This document shows positions 6,110 through 13,561 of a stretch of DNA of 15,009 nt, piece after piece. The position numbers were made by a program, and so were the translations under genes. How positions within the stretch are numbered: position 1 is the stretch's first letter; each line of letters starts with the position of its first letter. Source of the stretch: Anaerolineales bacterium (GTDB lineage Bacteria; Chloroflexota; Anaerolineae; Anaerolineales; E44-bin32); assembly GCA_030668545.1 (NCBI GenBank), contig DAOUTT010000017.1:1-15009 (forward strand), written 5' to 3'. The notes below the pieces were generated by a model that saw only the letters and a list, made by a program, of their open reading frames with translations, was not told where the DNA came from and searched no databases.

Positions 6110-6733
6110 ATGACTTCAGCAGAACACCCCTGGGAAAAAATATATAAGAAAGACGGGCGGATATTTCCCGAACCGTTCCCTCGATTCCATGAAGTGGTGG
6201 ATTTATTCGTTGAGCATGCCTGCTCTGATATTTTAGATCTGGGTTGCGGCAGTGGAAGGCATACCGTTCATCTCGCGTTAGAAAATTTCAAGACTTTCGG
6301 TCTTGATATCTCTTCATCTGGCCTAGGTTTGACCCAGGAATGGCTTCGCGAGAAGGGGTTGGAAAGTCGCATTGTGCTCTCCGATTTTCGGCATCATCTC
6401 CCCTTCCGTGACGGGAGTTTTTCGGGGGTGTTCTCGACTCAGGTGATCCATCATGCCCGCATAGCCGCGGTTCGACTGGCGATACGAGAAATCTGGAGAG
6501 TCCTTTCATCTGGAGGGGTGGCATATATTTCGGTCGCCGCAGGAAAGGATGATGAGGAATTTGTGGAGATCGAGCCAGGCACAATTGTTCCGTTGACGGG
6601 ATCAGAGGCAGGATTGCCCCATCACATATTCTCCGAGGAAGAGCTGCGTTTGGAATTTCGTGATTTCCAAGTTATGGATATCTCCCTCCGAGCGAACGGT
6701 AAAGTGTTGGTTATCGCCGCCTGTAAACCCTGA
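6110..6733 (+). CDS. Class I SAM-dependent methyltransferase
   Basis: A 207-residue Methyltransf_11-type protein. The SAM-binding motif I is DLGCGSG (43-49), with the motif II acidic residue D66 in FGLDIS and a further acidic loop SDFRHHLPF (91-99). QVIHHA and the EIWRVLSSGGVAYISV helix-strand unit (127-142) are the later core elements. The substrate cannot be told from the sequence; small-molecule methylation or an arsenite-type role are possibilities, but no extra cysteine cluster is seen. ATG at 6110 begins the HPWEKIY segment typical of this group, but no clear ribosome-binding site precedes it (the upstream 30 nt are pyrimidine- and A-rich). It lies 60 bp after the ACT gene and ends before a strong terminator. 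Confidence 0.88.
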   Translation: MTSAEHPWEKIYKKDGRIFPEPFPRFHEVVDLFVEHACSDILDLGCGSGRHTVHLALENFKTFGLDISSSGLGLTQEWLREKGLESRIVLSDFRHHLPFRDGSFSGVFSTQVIHHARIAAVRLAIREIWRVLSSGGVAYISVAAGKDDEEFVEIEPGTIVPLTGSEAGLPHHIFSEEELRLEFRDFQVMDISLRANGKVLVIAACKP

Positions 6734-6823
6734 CCCGGTCACGCTGCGTGAATTCCCCACTGTTGCATGAGGTATTGCTTTACAACGCCAGCGATAAGCT
6801 GTTCGAGTCAATCTTAATGCGAA

Positions 6824-6854
6824 AGGTGCTGCTTCCTATCTGGAAGCAGCACCT
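6824..6854. terminator. Bidirectional intrinsic terminator between convergent genes
   Basis: A perfect 13-bp stem (arms 6824-6836 and 6842-6854) with a 5-nt loop. T-rich sequence follows on the plus strand (TCTTTATCG) and a short TTTC tract follows on the minus strand. It sits 90 bp after the methyltransferase stop and 45 bp after the end of the minus-strand membrane protein gene, so it can serve both. Confidence 0.85.
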
Positions 6855-6898
6855 CTTTATCGTCTCTCTTAGCCTTCACAAAATCAATTCGCGTTAAC

Positions 6899-7795
6899 CT
6901 ACTCTCCTGTTGGATACCCGAGTTCTGCCTCGTCGAACAGTCGCTTCTTGAAAGCAGGGATCATCAGGAACACGACTACAGCCAAACCCAGAGACCCGCC
7001 CACGATGTAGTCGCTGGTGGTGCCGCGCACGAGGTGAGTCCAGAAGTTCGCAATCGTAACTGTGATGCCACCGATCAAACCCAGGTAGAAGCCAGCCTTC
7101 TTGCGAATGCCTGTGTAGAAAATCGAGAACAGCAGGGCAATGGTCCCCAACCACATAAACTGGGTTGAGAGCCAGAGAACCCACGTCGTTGGCGGCCATA
7201 ACGGGCGCTGGGGGAGCATCCACTGTAGACGGAAGGATGCATGACCATTGGTGAAACTGTGAGCGGCAGCAATTCCCAGAGCCATGAAGACCAGGAAGTA
7301 TGCCAGTTTGGTCGTCCCGTCAACTTTTTCTGCGAGCAATATCCAGAAGTAGGGGATCAATCCGAATAGAGCGATGAAAATCGGGTAAGGTAAGCCATTG
7401 CCGAAGCCAACAAAGTTAATCCACGGAATGAGCATATAGGCCCCGGCTATCGATGGCATTGCAGTGGCCAGGAGTGCCACCCCCTTTGCCCAGACTTCGC
7501 CTCTGTTGAAAGGCTTGGCTATCACCAAGGCTGTCACGCCGCCAAACATTGCCAGCGCCATCCAGAGTGGATAGAAGAAGCTGACAAGGTAGGGGGTATC
7601 GATGATCAGTGGTGCTTTTTTGACCAGCTCGGGATCGTCTGAGGTCGACATCTTCTCATACTTTATGAGTTGATTGTCGATGACTTCGGGTAGGATCGTC
7701 TTGACAATCAAAGGTGTAGCAATTATGGTGACAAAGGCGAAAACGACCAGAACGATAGTAGCTGTAAGTCGAACTTTGTCTGACGGATGCTGCAT
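6899..7795 (-). CDS. Polytopic membrane protein, function unknown
   Basis: A 298-residue protein with about eight predicted transmembrane segments near residues 9-34, 68-93, 104-130, 137-155, 164-182, 204-230, 234-254 and 262-281. I do not recognise the family. A soluble loop (35-67) after the first helix is rich in charged residues, and the C-terminal tail is acidic. Histidines H180, H185 and H254 lie at membrane edges and might be ligands, but there is no known metal or haem motif to confirm this. No signal-peptidase site is evident; the first helix looks like an anchor. ATG at 7795 has AAGGAGA 6 nt upstream. It is divergent from the Crp/Fnr-type gene at 8014, across a 218-bp region with a candidate CRP-like site, so that regulator may control it. 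Confidence 0.85.
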   Translation of the reverse strand: MQHPSDKVRLTATIVLVVFAFVTIIATPLIVKTILPEVIDNQLIKYEKMSTSDDPELVKKAPLIIDTPYLVSFFYPLWMALAMFGGVTALVIAKPFNRGEVWAKGVALLATAMPSIAGAYMLIPWINFVGFGNGLPYPIFIALFGLIPYFWILLAEKVDGTTKLAYFLVFMALGIAAAHSFTNGHASFRLQWMLPQRPLWPPTTWVLWLSTQFMWLGTIALLFSIFYTGIRKKAGFYLGLIGGITVTIANFWTHLVRGTTSDYIVGGSLGLAVVVFLMIPAFKKRLFDEAELGYPTGE

Positions 7796-7886
7796 GTTCT
7801 TCTCCTTTTACTGGTGTTGGGCAAGAGAGTACGAAAAAAACCACCACTTGAGAGTGCGCAATGGTCAATGTGGGTAACCTCAGTAT

Positions 7887-7902
7887 AGTGACAAATTTCT
7901 CA
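7887..7902. promoter_or_regulatory. Candidate CRP/FNR-type operator in the divergent region
   Basis: AGTGA-N6-TCTCA matches the CRP consensus TGTGA-N6-TCACA at eight of ten half-site bases. It lies between the divergent membrane-protein and Crp-like genes. On the minus strand a TATACT -10-like hexamer (7887-7882) abuts it, which would suit repression, but no good -35 box is seen. The neighbouring regulator's recognition helix differs from that of CRP, so the match may be coincidental. Confidence 0.35.
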
Positions 7903-8013
7903 AAAGTCTTTAATCAACGTTAAGTCCAGGTTGTTCAACAGAGCTGCTAATGAATACCGAGCCCGCATCATTTACCCGAAACAGCCAGTTTAGATTATGG
8001 TGAGGAAGAGACA

Positions 8014-8688
8014 ATGGAAGCGTTAATGGCGAAATTAGCACAGAATGAAGTTTTCAGAAACGTCAAACAAGCAGACCTGGAACTCCTCGCTCAAAGCTCA
8101 ATTTCACGAACGCTGCGGGACGGAGAGTATGTATGCCACCAGGGCGATGATTGGCCAAAGGTTCTTTTCGTAGAACGCGGGGAAATTAGCTGGGCTCTGA
8201 CATCGCCTGGGGGTAAAGAAAAAATCTTGTTTACGATCAAGCCAGGGGAAGATTTCTGGGCTCACTCCATATTCGACGGTGGACCAATACCTGCCTCCCT
8301 CTACGCGATCGGAGATACTCAAATCCGTCTCTGGTCCAAGGATGATATTCTCGCCGTGGTTCAAAGAAACCCGGAGGCGATCTGGGCAGTTACACGTAGA
8401 TTAATTGGTATCATGCGCCATGCGCGAGAGATTATCTATGGAATGGCTTTCCAACCTGTTTCGGCCCGATTATCTCAGCTAATCCTGGATCGCTTTCACG
8501 ACGAAGATGACCTTCTCGCTGAGCGGGATCTTACACTGGATCAAATCGCGTCGATGATCTCCTCAAGCCCACAAGTGGTGTGCAGGGTAATGTACCAATT
8601 CCAGGAAGAAGGATTGATGGAGCTCTCTAGAGCGACAATAAAACTGCTCGATCCCAAGGGATTGGAAAAAATAGCTAAAGCGTATTAA
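8014..8688 (+). CDS. Crp/Fnr-family transcriptional regulator
   Basis: A 224-residue protein with an N-terminal cyclic-nucleotide-binding-like beta roll (about 12-120), a dimerisation helix (about 120-145) and a C-terminal winged helix (about 148-220). The helix-turn-helix spans roughly LTLDQIASMI through FQEEGLM (173-202). Only two cysteines occur (C41, C190), so it lacks the FNR-type iron-sulfur ligand set. The phosphate-binding cassette GEDFWAHSIFDGGPIPAS lacks the arginine-serine pair that binds cAMP in CRP, so the effector is unknown. In the recognition helix the CRP/FNR glutamate is replaced by glutamine (SPQVVCR), suggesting altered DNA specificity. ATG at 8014 has a GAGG site 8 nt upstream. 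It is divergent from the membrane protein at 6899-7795, its likely target, and is followed by a terminator-like hairpin. Confidence 0.92.
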   Translation: MEALMAKLAQNEVFRNVKQADLELLAQSSISRTLRDGEYVCHQGDDWPKVLFVERGEISWALTSPGGKEKILFTIKPGEDFWAHSIFDGGPIPASLYAIGDTQIRLWSKDDILAVVQRNPEAIWAVTRRLIGIMRHAREIIYGMAFQPVSARLSQLILDRFHDEDDLLAERDLTLDQIASMISSSPQVVCRVMYQFQEEGLMELSRATIKLLDPKGLEKIAKAY

Positions 8689-8697
8689 GAGGGTGTT

Positions 8698-8720
8698 TCG
8701 CTCCCCATTTCAGGGAGCGA
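8698..8720 (+). terminator. Terminator-like hairpin after the Crp/Fnr gene
   Basis: An 8-bp perfect stem (8698-8705 with 8713-8720) and a 7-nt loop lie 10 bp after the stop codon. The sequence that follows has only scattered T residues (TTCTGCGTCATTT), so termination may be partial. Confidence 0.55.
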
Positions 8721-8782
8721 TTCTGCGTCATTTACATCCTCTCTACACCCATTGTGGCTACCCACAGCAATTACTGCGCTGT

Positions 8783-8811
8783 TTGATCTCCTACTCACGC
8801 ATGCCTATAAT
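8783..8811 (+). promoter_or_regulatory. Sigma-70 promoter of the peptidase-hydrolase-phosphatase operon
   Basis: -35 TTGATC (8783-8788), a 17-bp spacer and a perfect -10 TATAAT (8806-8811). Predicted start is near 8818, giving a leader of about 17 nt that holds the GGAGGG ribosome site of the first gene. Confidence 0.8.
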
Positions 8812-8834
8812 CGCATATCGTGCGGAGGGACGTG

Positions 8835-9941
8835 ATGGCTATTGACCGATATTCCCATTTTCAAGAGGGCATGGAAGCACACAATGTGGATCTGCTCGTC
8901 TTGATCCCAAGCCCTACATTCTTCTATCTGTCAGGCCTAGACTTTCATCTCATGGAACGACCGGTTGTGGGCTTCTTCTCACCCCGGCGTCAGCCGCTGC
9001 TCGTCGTCCCGGAGCTGGAGCGTGAGCGCGCAGAATCATCCTCCTTCGAGTGCGAAGTGATTACCTACGGCGAAAGTGACGCCTCGCGTGAAGCTGCTTT
9101 CTCGCAAGCCGTGGAGAAAGTTAAAGGGCTCTCCAGCAGGGTTAGCATCGAGCCTCTGCGGATGCGGGCTTTTGAAATGCAGTTATTAGAGCATGCAAAC
9201 CCCGAATGGATTTTTACAAACGCTGAAGTCCTTCTACGCGAACTGCGCATTCGGAAGGATGATGTCGAGATCGAATCAATGCGTCGAGCCGTTATCATTG
9301 CCGAAAATGCCCTGCGGCAGACGCTCCCACAGATACATCCCGGCATATCGGAACGCGAATTGGCTTCGGCACTGACGATCCAACTGCTGAAAGCCGGCTC
9401 GGAACCCGACCTGCCTTTTAACCCCATCGTCGCCAGCGGCCCAAACAGCGCCTTGCCTCATGCAACGCCGACCGACCGGCTGCTAGAAACCGGCGACTTG
9501 CTCATCCTCGATTGGGGCGCTCGCCACAATGGTTATATTTCAGATATTACGCGCACATTTGCCATCGGTGAGATCGATCCCGAGTTGCTGCAGATCGCCG
9601 AGATCGTCGCCCTCGCCAATGACTCCGGAAGAGAAGCGGTCTCCCCGGGCACACCTTGCGGCCTGGTCGATAAGGCCGCACGCGAGGTCATCGATGCAGC
9701 GGGTTTCGGTGAGTATTTCGTTCACCGCACAGGCCACGGCATCGGACTGGAAGCACACGAACCCCCCAATATCCGCGCCGGAGAGGAGCTTATCCTGTCA
9801 CCAGGTATGACCTTCACTGTGGAGCCTGGGATTTACCTGCCGGATCGCGGCGGCGTGCGCATCGAGGACGATGTCTTCGTCACGCAGTCTGGCGCCGAGA
9901 GCTTGACCACCCTGCCGCGCCAACTGAAGATCCTCGGATGA
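8835..9941 (+). CDS. M24-family metallopeptidase, Xaa-Pro dipeptidase/aminopeptidase type
   Basis: A 368-residue cytosolic protein with a creatinase-like N-terminal domain (about 1-135) and a C-terminal pita-bread catalytic domain. All five ligands of the dinuclear metal site are visible: D226 (LILDWGA), D237 (ISDITRTF), H301 (TGHGIGL), E330 (FTVEPGIY) and E344 (RIEDDV). The conserved histidines H209 and H308 are also present. Such enzymes release N-terminal residues or cleave dipeptides next to proline. PepQ- versus PepP-type specificity cannot be assigned from sequence alone. The ATG at 8835 is chosen because GGAGGG lies 5 nt upstream and the promoter start is near 8818; a GTG at 8820 would leave almost no leader. 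The stop overlaps the next start by 4 bp (ATGA), indicating translational coupling. Confidence 0.95.
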   Translation: MAIDRYSHFQEGMEAHNVDLLVLIPSPTFFYLSGLDFHLMERPVVGFFSPRRQPLLVVPELERERAESSSFECEVITYGESDASREAAFSQAVEKVKGLSSRVSIEPLRMRAFEMQLLEHANPEWIFTNAEVLLRELRIRKDDVEIESMRRAVIIAENALRQTLPQIHPGISERELASALTIQLLKAGSEPDLPFNPIVASGPNSALPHATPTDRLLETGDLLILDWGARHNGYISDITRTFAIGEIDPELLQIAEIVALANDSGREAVSPGTPCGLVDKAAREVIDAAGFGEYFVHRTGHGIGLEAHEPPNIRAGEELILSPGMTFTVEPGIYLPDRGGVRIEDDVFVTQSGAESLTTLPRQLKILG

Positions 9942-10708
9942 GCAGGATCGTCGAGCGGGGAGAACCTTTCTTCTTCCCGGGCAATCATGTGGGCTGCCTG
10001 CTCGTTCACGGCTTTACCGGCGCGCCGGAGGAGATGCGCTGGCTCGGTGAACACCTGGCCAAGCAGGGATACACAACGCTCGGTATCCGCCTATTCGGTC
10101 ACGCAACCCACCCCGATAACCTGACTCGGGCACGCTGGCAAGATTGGATGGCAAACCTCGAGGATGGCTATCACTGGATCGATGGAGCCTGTTCCCAGGT
10201 TGTCGTCATCGGGCTCTCCTTGGGCGCAATGCTCACCCTGAACTTCGCCTCACAGACAACTCTCGCCGGAGCTGTCGCCATGGCCACACTATGGGAATTC
10301 CCCCCGCTCGCCCAGCGGCTGCGCCCTATAGCCCATCCGCTTAGCAAGATTTGGCGCTTTCGCACGCCATCGGAACCGTCGGATTGGCGTGACAAAGATG
10401 CAGAGAGGCTCAATCTTGGCTACCCCGTCCAACCGCTGAGAGGGCTTTCCGAGACCTACGACATCAACGCCGAAATGAGGTCATCGCTGGAGCACGTCGA
10501 ATGCCCGGTAATCTTGATCTATTCCACCGGCGACTCGACTGTACCCACAGACCATGCACAGCAGATCTATGCAGCCCTCGGTGCGCAGGATAAGACGATC
10601 GTCAGGGTTGAAAACAGCGGGCACCTTCTGCCGCGTGATGCCGAGCGCGATGTAGTTTTTTCAGCGATAACCGAGTTTGTCCGCCGCGTGACAGGAGATG
10701 CGCCGTGA
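9938..10708 (+). CDS. Alpha/beta hydrolase, carboxylesterase/lysophospholipase type (copy 1)
   Basis: A 256-residue serine hydrolase resembling the Est30 carboxylesterase / monoacylglycerol lipase group. The oxyanion-hole segment HGFTG (24-28) is present, with the nucleophile elbow GLSLG and S94, the acid D199 (STGDSTVP) and the base H229 (NSGHLLPRD). The short cap between about 115 and 175 is typical of small esterases. There is no signal peptide, so it should act in the cytosol. The start overlaps the peptidase stop by 4 bp, and its own stop overlaps the next gene by 4 bp. Hand alignment with the next gene gives about 54 identities in the first 100 gap-free positions, marking a tandem duplication. 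The natural substrate is unknown; with PAP2 downstream, acyl-lipid turnover is a reasonable guess. Confidence 0.93.
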   Translation: MSRIVERGEPFFFPGNHVGCLLVHGFTGAPEEMRWLGEHLAKQGYTTLGIRLFGHATHPDNLTRARWQDWMANLEDGYHWIDGACSQVVVIGLSLGAMLTLNFASQTTLAGAVAMATLWEFPPLAQRLRPIAHPLSKIWRFRTPSEPSDWRDKDAERLNLGYPVQPLRGLSETYDINAEMRSSLEHVECPVILIYSTGDSTVPTDHAQQIYAALGAQDKTIVRVENSGHLLPRDAERDVVFSAITEFVRRVTGDAP

Positions 10709-11478
10709 ACATGACCATGCCTGGCGCTGAAACCTTCTTCTTCCCTGGCGGGAAGGTCGGCTGTCTGCTCACACATGGCTTCACCGCAACGCCGCAGGAG
10801 ATGCACGAATTAGGGACGCGCCTGGCATCCCAGGGGTATACGGTTCTGGGTGTTCGTTTATTCGGTCATGGAACCCGGCTGGAGGATTTGGCCCGCTCCC
10901 GCTGGCCCGACTGGCTTGCCTCTGTAGAGGATGGATACCATCTGTTGAGAAAATGGTGCGATCAAATTATTGTGATGGGTTTTTCCACCGGCGGCTGCTT
11001 AAGCCTCATAATGGCCGCGGAGCTACCGGTGAATGGGATCGTCACGCTTTCGACGCCTTACCAGCTTCCCCCCATCCCCTATTTGAAACAGCTTTATCCA
11101 ATCCTGCCCGTGTTGAGCGCGTTCATCCCGCCCATTCGCAAAGGCCCACCAGTCTGGTATGACATGGAAGCTGCGAAATCCCGCGTTCAATATGACGCCT
11201 ATCCTATGCGTTCGATCTACGAATTTGGCGCTATGCTCGAAGAGATGCGGCCCAGGCTAAGTAAGGTTACCGCCCCGGCGCTCCTGATCCATTCCCTCGA
11301 TGACGGTTTCATCCCGCCGTCCGATATGCAGCACATCCACGACTCGCTCGGCTCGACTGAGAAACGGATGGTTCATGTCAAAAACAGCAATCACATCATC
11401 ACGTGCGACGCGGCACGAGAGGATGTATTCCGAGAAACAGAATTATTCGTCGCCCAATTCGTCAAGCATAGAACTTGA
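10705..11478 (+). CDS. Alpha/beta hydrolase, carboxylesterase type (copy 2)
   Basis: A 257-residue paralogue of the preceding hydrolase. The triad is intact: S94 in GFSTGG, D200 in the HSLDDGFIP loop and H230 in SNHIITCD; HGFTA (24-28) forms the oxyanion region. The cap segment (about 118-175) is longer in prolines and aromatic residues and differs markedly from copy 1, so substrate preference has probably diverged while the core is conserved. GTG at 10705 is the start because AGGAG lies 7 nt upstream and it overlaps the previous stop (GTGA); the ATG at 10711 is too far from that site. No signal peptide is seen. It precedes the PAP2 gene by 14 bp and so belongs to the same operon. Confidence 0.93.
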   Translation: MNMTMPGAETFFFPGGKVGCLLTHGFTATPQEMHELGTRLASQGYTVLGVRLFGHGTRLEDLARSRWPDWLASVEDGYHLLRKWCDQIIVMGFSTGGCLSLIMAAELPVNGIVTLSTPYQLPPIPYLKQLYPILPVLSAFIPPIRKGPPVWYDMEAAKSRVQYDAYPMRSIYEFGAMLEEMRPRLSKVTAPALLIHSLDDGFIPPSDMQHIHDSLGSTEKRMVHVKNSNHIITCDAAREDVFRETELFVAQFVKHRT

Positions 11479-11492
11479 GAAAGGAGCCATCC

Positions 11493-12485
11493 ATGATTCC
11501 GATACTCGAATGGGGATACCCCATCATCTATTGGCTGCAAAATCTGGGGGACTGGCTTACACCCATCATGCAATTCTTCACTTTTTTAGGCAACGAGGAG
11601 TTCTTCTTACTCGTTGTCCCCGCTCTCCTCTGGTGTGTCGACATTGGACTGGGGGTCCGAATTGGATTGATCCTCCTTACCAGCAACGGGGTCAATTCGG
11701 TGTTCAAGCTCGCGTTTGGAACCCCGCGGCCCTATTGGGTCAATCCTAAGGTTAAGGCTCTGAGCACGGGCACGAGCTTCGGCCTGCCCTCCGGCCACGC
11801 CCAAACTGCACTCGCCGTGTGGGGATACGTTGCCGCCTGGATCCACCGCACCTGGGCATACCTATTCTTCGGCGCCTTGATTCTGCTAATCTCGATCTCG
11901 CGCCCATACCTCGGTGTCCATTACCCAACCGATACGCTTCTTGGCTGGCTCATCGGCGGCATCTTGCTGGCAGCTTTTCTCATCTTTGACAAGCCCGTCA
12001 GCAAGTGGCTTTCACGTCTTTCAGCGGGCCAGCAGAGCCTGCTGTCTTTTGTTATCAGCATTGCCTTTATTTGTCTGGGTCTTCTCATATCCACGGCTAC
12101 GGCAAACCGCCCAGTCCCATTGGAGTGGATTGCTGGAGCTGCAGCTGCCGCCCCGGGAAGCGAAGCTATCGCCCCTCTCAGCATTAACGGGTTCTTCTCC
12201 ACCGCAGGTGTGTTTTTTGGCCTGGGTGTTGGCGCTGCACTCCTCTATCAATGGGGTGGGTTCCATGTCGGCGGTCCGTGGTGGCAAAGACTGCTGCGTT
12301 ATCTCGTAGGTCTTGTGGGTGTGGTTTTAATCTATTTCGGATTCAGCGCGATCTTCCCCAGTGGAGATGATCTTTTGGCTAACGTTTTTCGATACGTACG
12401 CTACGGGGCGGTCGGATTTTGGGTCGCCTACCTTGGGCCAAGAGCCTTCGTGCTCCTTCGTCTAGCCAGCGAGGACGCAGACTAA
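11493..12485 (+). CDS. PAP2-family membrane phosphatase
   Basis: A 330-residue integral membrane protein with a type 2 phosphatidic acid phosphatase core. The three signature motifs are complete: K72 with R79-P80 (KLAFGTPRP), PSGH (99-102), and SR-x5-H-x3-D with R137, H143 and D147. The two histidines are the expected catalytic pair. Typical substrates are phosphatidic acid, undecaprenyl pyrophosphate or related lipid phosphates, hydrolysed on the outer face of the membrane; which one applies here is not clear. The C-terminal half (about 185-325) adds about three or four hydrophobic helices beyond the minimal PAP2 domain, including an alanine-rich linker near 215-222. ATG at 11493 has GGAG 6 nt upstream; a TTG further up is less likely. 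It is the last gene of the operon, and no clear terminator follows in the 230-bp gap. Confidence 0.94.
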   Translation: MIPILEWGYPIIYWLQNLGDWLTPIMQFFTFLGNEEFFLLVVPALLWCVDIGLGVRIGLILLTSNGVNSVFKLAFGTPRPYWVNPKVKALSTGTSFGLPSGHAQTALAVWGYVAAWIHRTWAYLFFGALILLISISRPYLGVHYPTDTLLGWLIGGILLAAFLIFDKPVSKWLSRLSAGQQSLLSFVISIAFICLGLLISTATANRPVPLEWIAGAAAAAPGSEAIAPLSINGFFSTAGVFFGLGVGAALLYQWGGFHVGGPWWQRLLRYLVGLVGVVLIYFGFSAIFPSGDDLLANVFRYVRYGAVGFWVAYLGPRAFVLLRLASEDAD

Positions 12486-12715
12486 CCTCTTCCACTGAAT
12501 GAGCAAACCTTTGACCGCCATCTGGGGCTTACTGGCCCAATCCTTGTAGTGGCAATCGAGGGGAAACAGGAAACGAAAGACTGATATATTTGATGTGTCC
12601 GGGCAACCTAGCACACCGAAGCGCTTCCGAGCCATCACAAAAGATGGGGATCGTTGAAGTGCCTCTTCTTTTCTGATAATTTGGGGAAGAACAAAAAAGA
12701 CTTTCTCTTACGGGA

Positions 12716-13084
12716 TCAGGTAGATTCCAACTCCCGCCACAGGTACCAGTGCCCCTTGTGGTCTCCGGCGTCTTTAGGCGCCCGATCGTAGTAGATATCG
12801 AACACACGCCCCCCGCGGGTAAGCACGCGGAAGTAAAAGCGACCCACCCCGCGTGATCCCCGCCGTTTCGCTTTCTTCAGACTCTCCGGTCTCATATTCA
12901 GCGCCATCCTGCCCTTGCGCGAATAATCAAACCAAGAGGAGATTACACCTTCAACCTTGAAATGCTGCCCCTTCCAGAGGATGCTATCCGGCGCAGTGGG
13001 TTTCTTGGTTAAAAGCGGGGAGCTTTCGTGCTCAACATCGATCTTTTCGCTTATGAAGCGGAGAGGCGACCAGTCACCCGTCAT
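12716..13084 (-). CDS. DUF6504-type conserved hypothetical protein
   Basis: A 122-residue protein from the preferred ATG at 13084. The later part, with FYFRVLTRGGRVFDIYYD and GHWYLWREL, resembles DUF6504, a small family of unknown function. The middle is rich in lysine and arginine (KKAKRRGSR), which would suit nucleic-acid contact, but this is inference. The frame is open to an earlier ATG at 13132, which would overlap the upstream gene by 59 bp and add a proline-rich head. From 13084 the overlap is only 11 bp, with a weak AGGAAG about 11 nt upstream, so translational coupling with the membrane protein before it is plausible. No membrane segments or signal peptide are seen. Confidence 0.75.
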   Translation of the reverse strand: MTGDWSPLRFISEKIDVEHESSPLLTKKPTAPDSILWKGQHFKVEGVISSWFDYSRKGRMALNMRPESLKKAKRRGSRGVGRFYFRVLTRGGRVFDIYYDRAPKDAGDHKGHWYLWRELEST

Positions 13085-13511
13085 CGGGCGAGTCTGCTTC
13101 CTGGACCCAGGCGCGGGTTGCGGGTGCGGCAAGACAAGCGAGATTACAGAGCGCTAAGACCGTTGCTGGTCCAAAAAACATTAACGAAAAAACGTTGATT
13201 AAAATAGCGGCTCCATACCCCCATTTTCTATGCAGCCAGATCCCCCATATTGCCCCCGACAAACCAGCACCGAGAACAATGGCTGGCCACGCCAGGGCCT
13301 CTGGCTTGATGATAATCCATTGATCAAGGCCTTTGGAGAAAATGTGGCATGGATCCAACCAAGAGGCGCCGGGAAGCGCAACAATGGGGTTCCAACCGAA
13401 GAGGCGAACAGCAAGACCGTTGGTGACGAGGTAGATGCCGAGCAGGAAGCTAAAGATAGTCAGAAGGCGCAATGTGATTGGAGGTTTACGATCGTCCATA
13501 GAGTTCGACAT
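13074..13511 (-). CDS. Small membrane protein, unknown function
   Basis: A 145-residue protein with about four hydrophobic segments (near 13-34, 72-93, 98-113 and 115-131). I do not recognise the family. The C-terminus is acidic and probably cytosolic. Its position directly after the EF-G-like gene does not indicate a role. ATG at 13511 lies just 9 nt after a terminator hairpin and has no clear ribosome-binding site; the ATG at 13499 is an alternative with no better site. The stop overlaps the next gene's start region by 11 bp. The start remains uncertain. Confidence 0.75.
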   Translation of the reverse strand: MSNSMDDRKPPITLRLLTIFSFLLGIYLVTNGLAVRLFGWNPIVALPGASWLDPCHIFSKGLDQWIIIKPEALAWPAIVLGAGLSGAIWGIWLHRKWGYGAAILINVFSLMFFGPATVLALCNLACLAAPATRAWVQEADSPDDG

Positions 13512-13540
13512 AAAATGAAGGGCCGGATTGCTCCCGGCCC
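13512..13540 (-). terminator. Terminator hairpin after the EF-G-like gene
   Basis: A 7-bp GC-only stem GGGCCGG/CCGGCCC (arms 13540-13534 and 13526-13520 on the minus strand) with a 7-nt loop is followed by TTCATTTTA. It starts 22 bp after the EF-G stop and ends at the ATG of the next gene, so it either terminates the EF-G transcript or limits expression of the downstream pair. Confidence 0.7.
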
Positions 13541-13561
13541 CTTATTTACCTCATATTCCGA

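Noticed and set aside
8014..8688. FNR-type oxygen sensor with an iron-sulfur cluster
   Set aside because: Only two cysteines (C41 and C190) are present, and they are not in an N-terminal cluster arrangement.
12486..12715. Possible small gene or terminator between the PAP2 and DUF6504 genes
   Set aside because: No convincing hairpin with a U-tract, ribosome site or conserved frame was found; the frames there are shadows.
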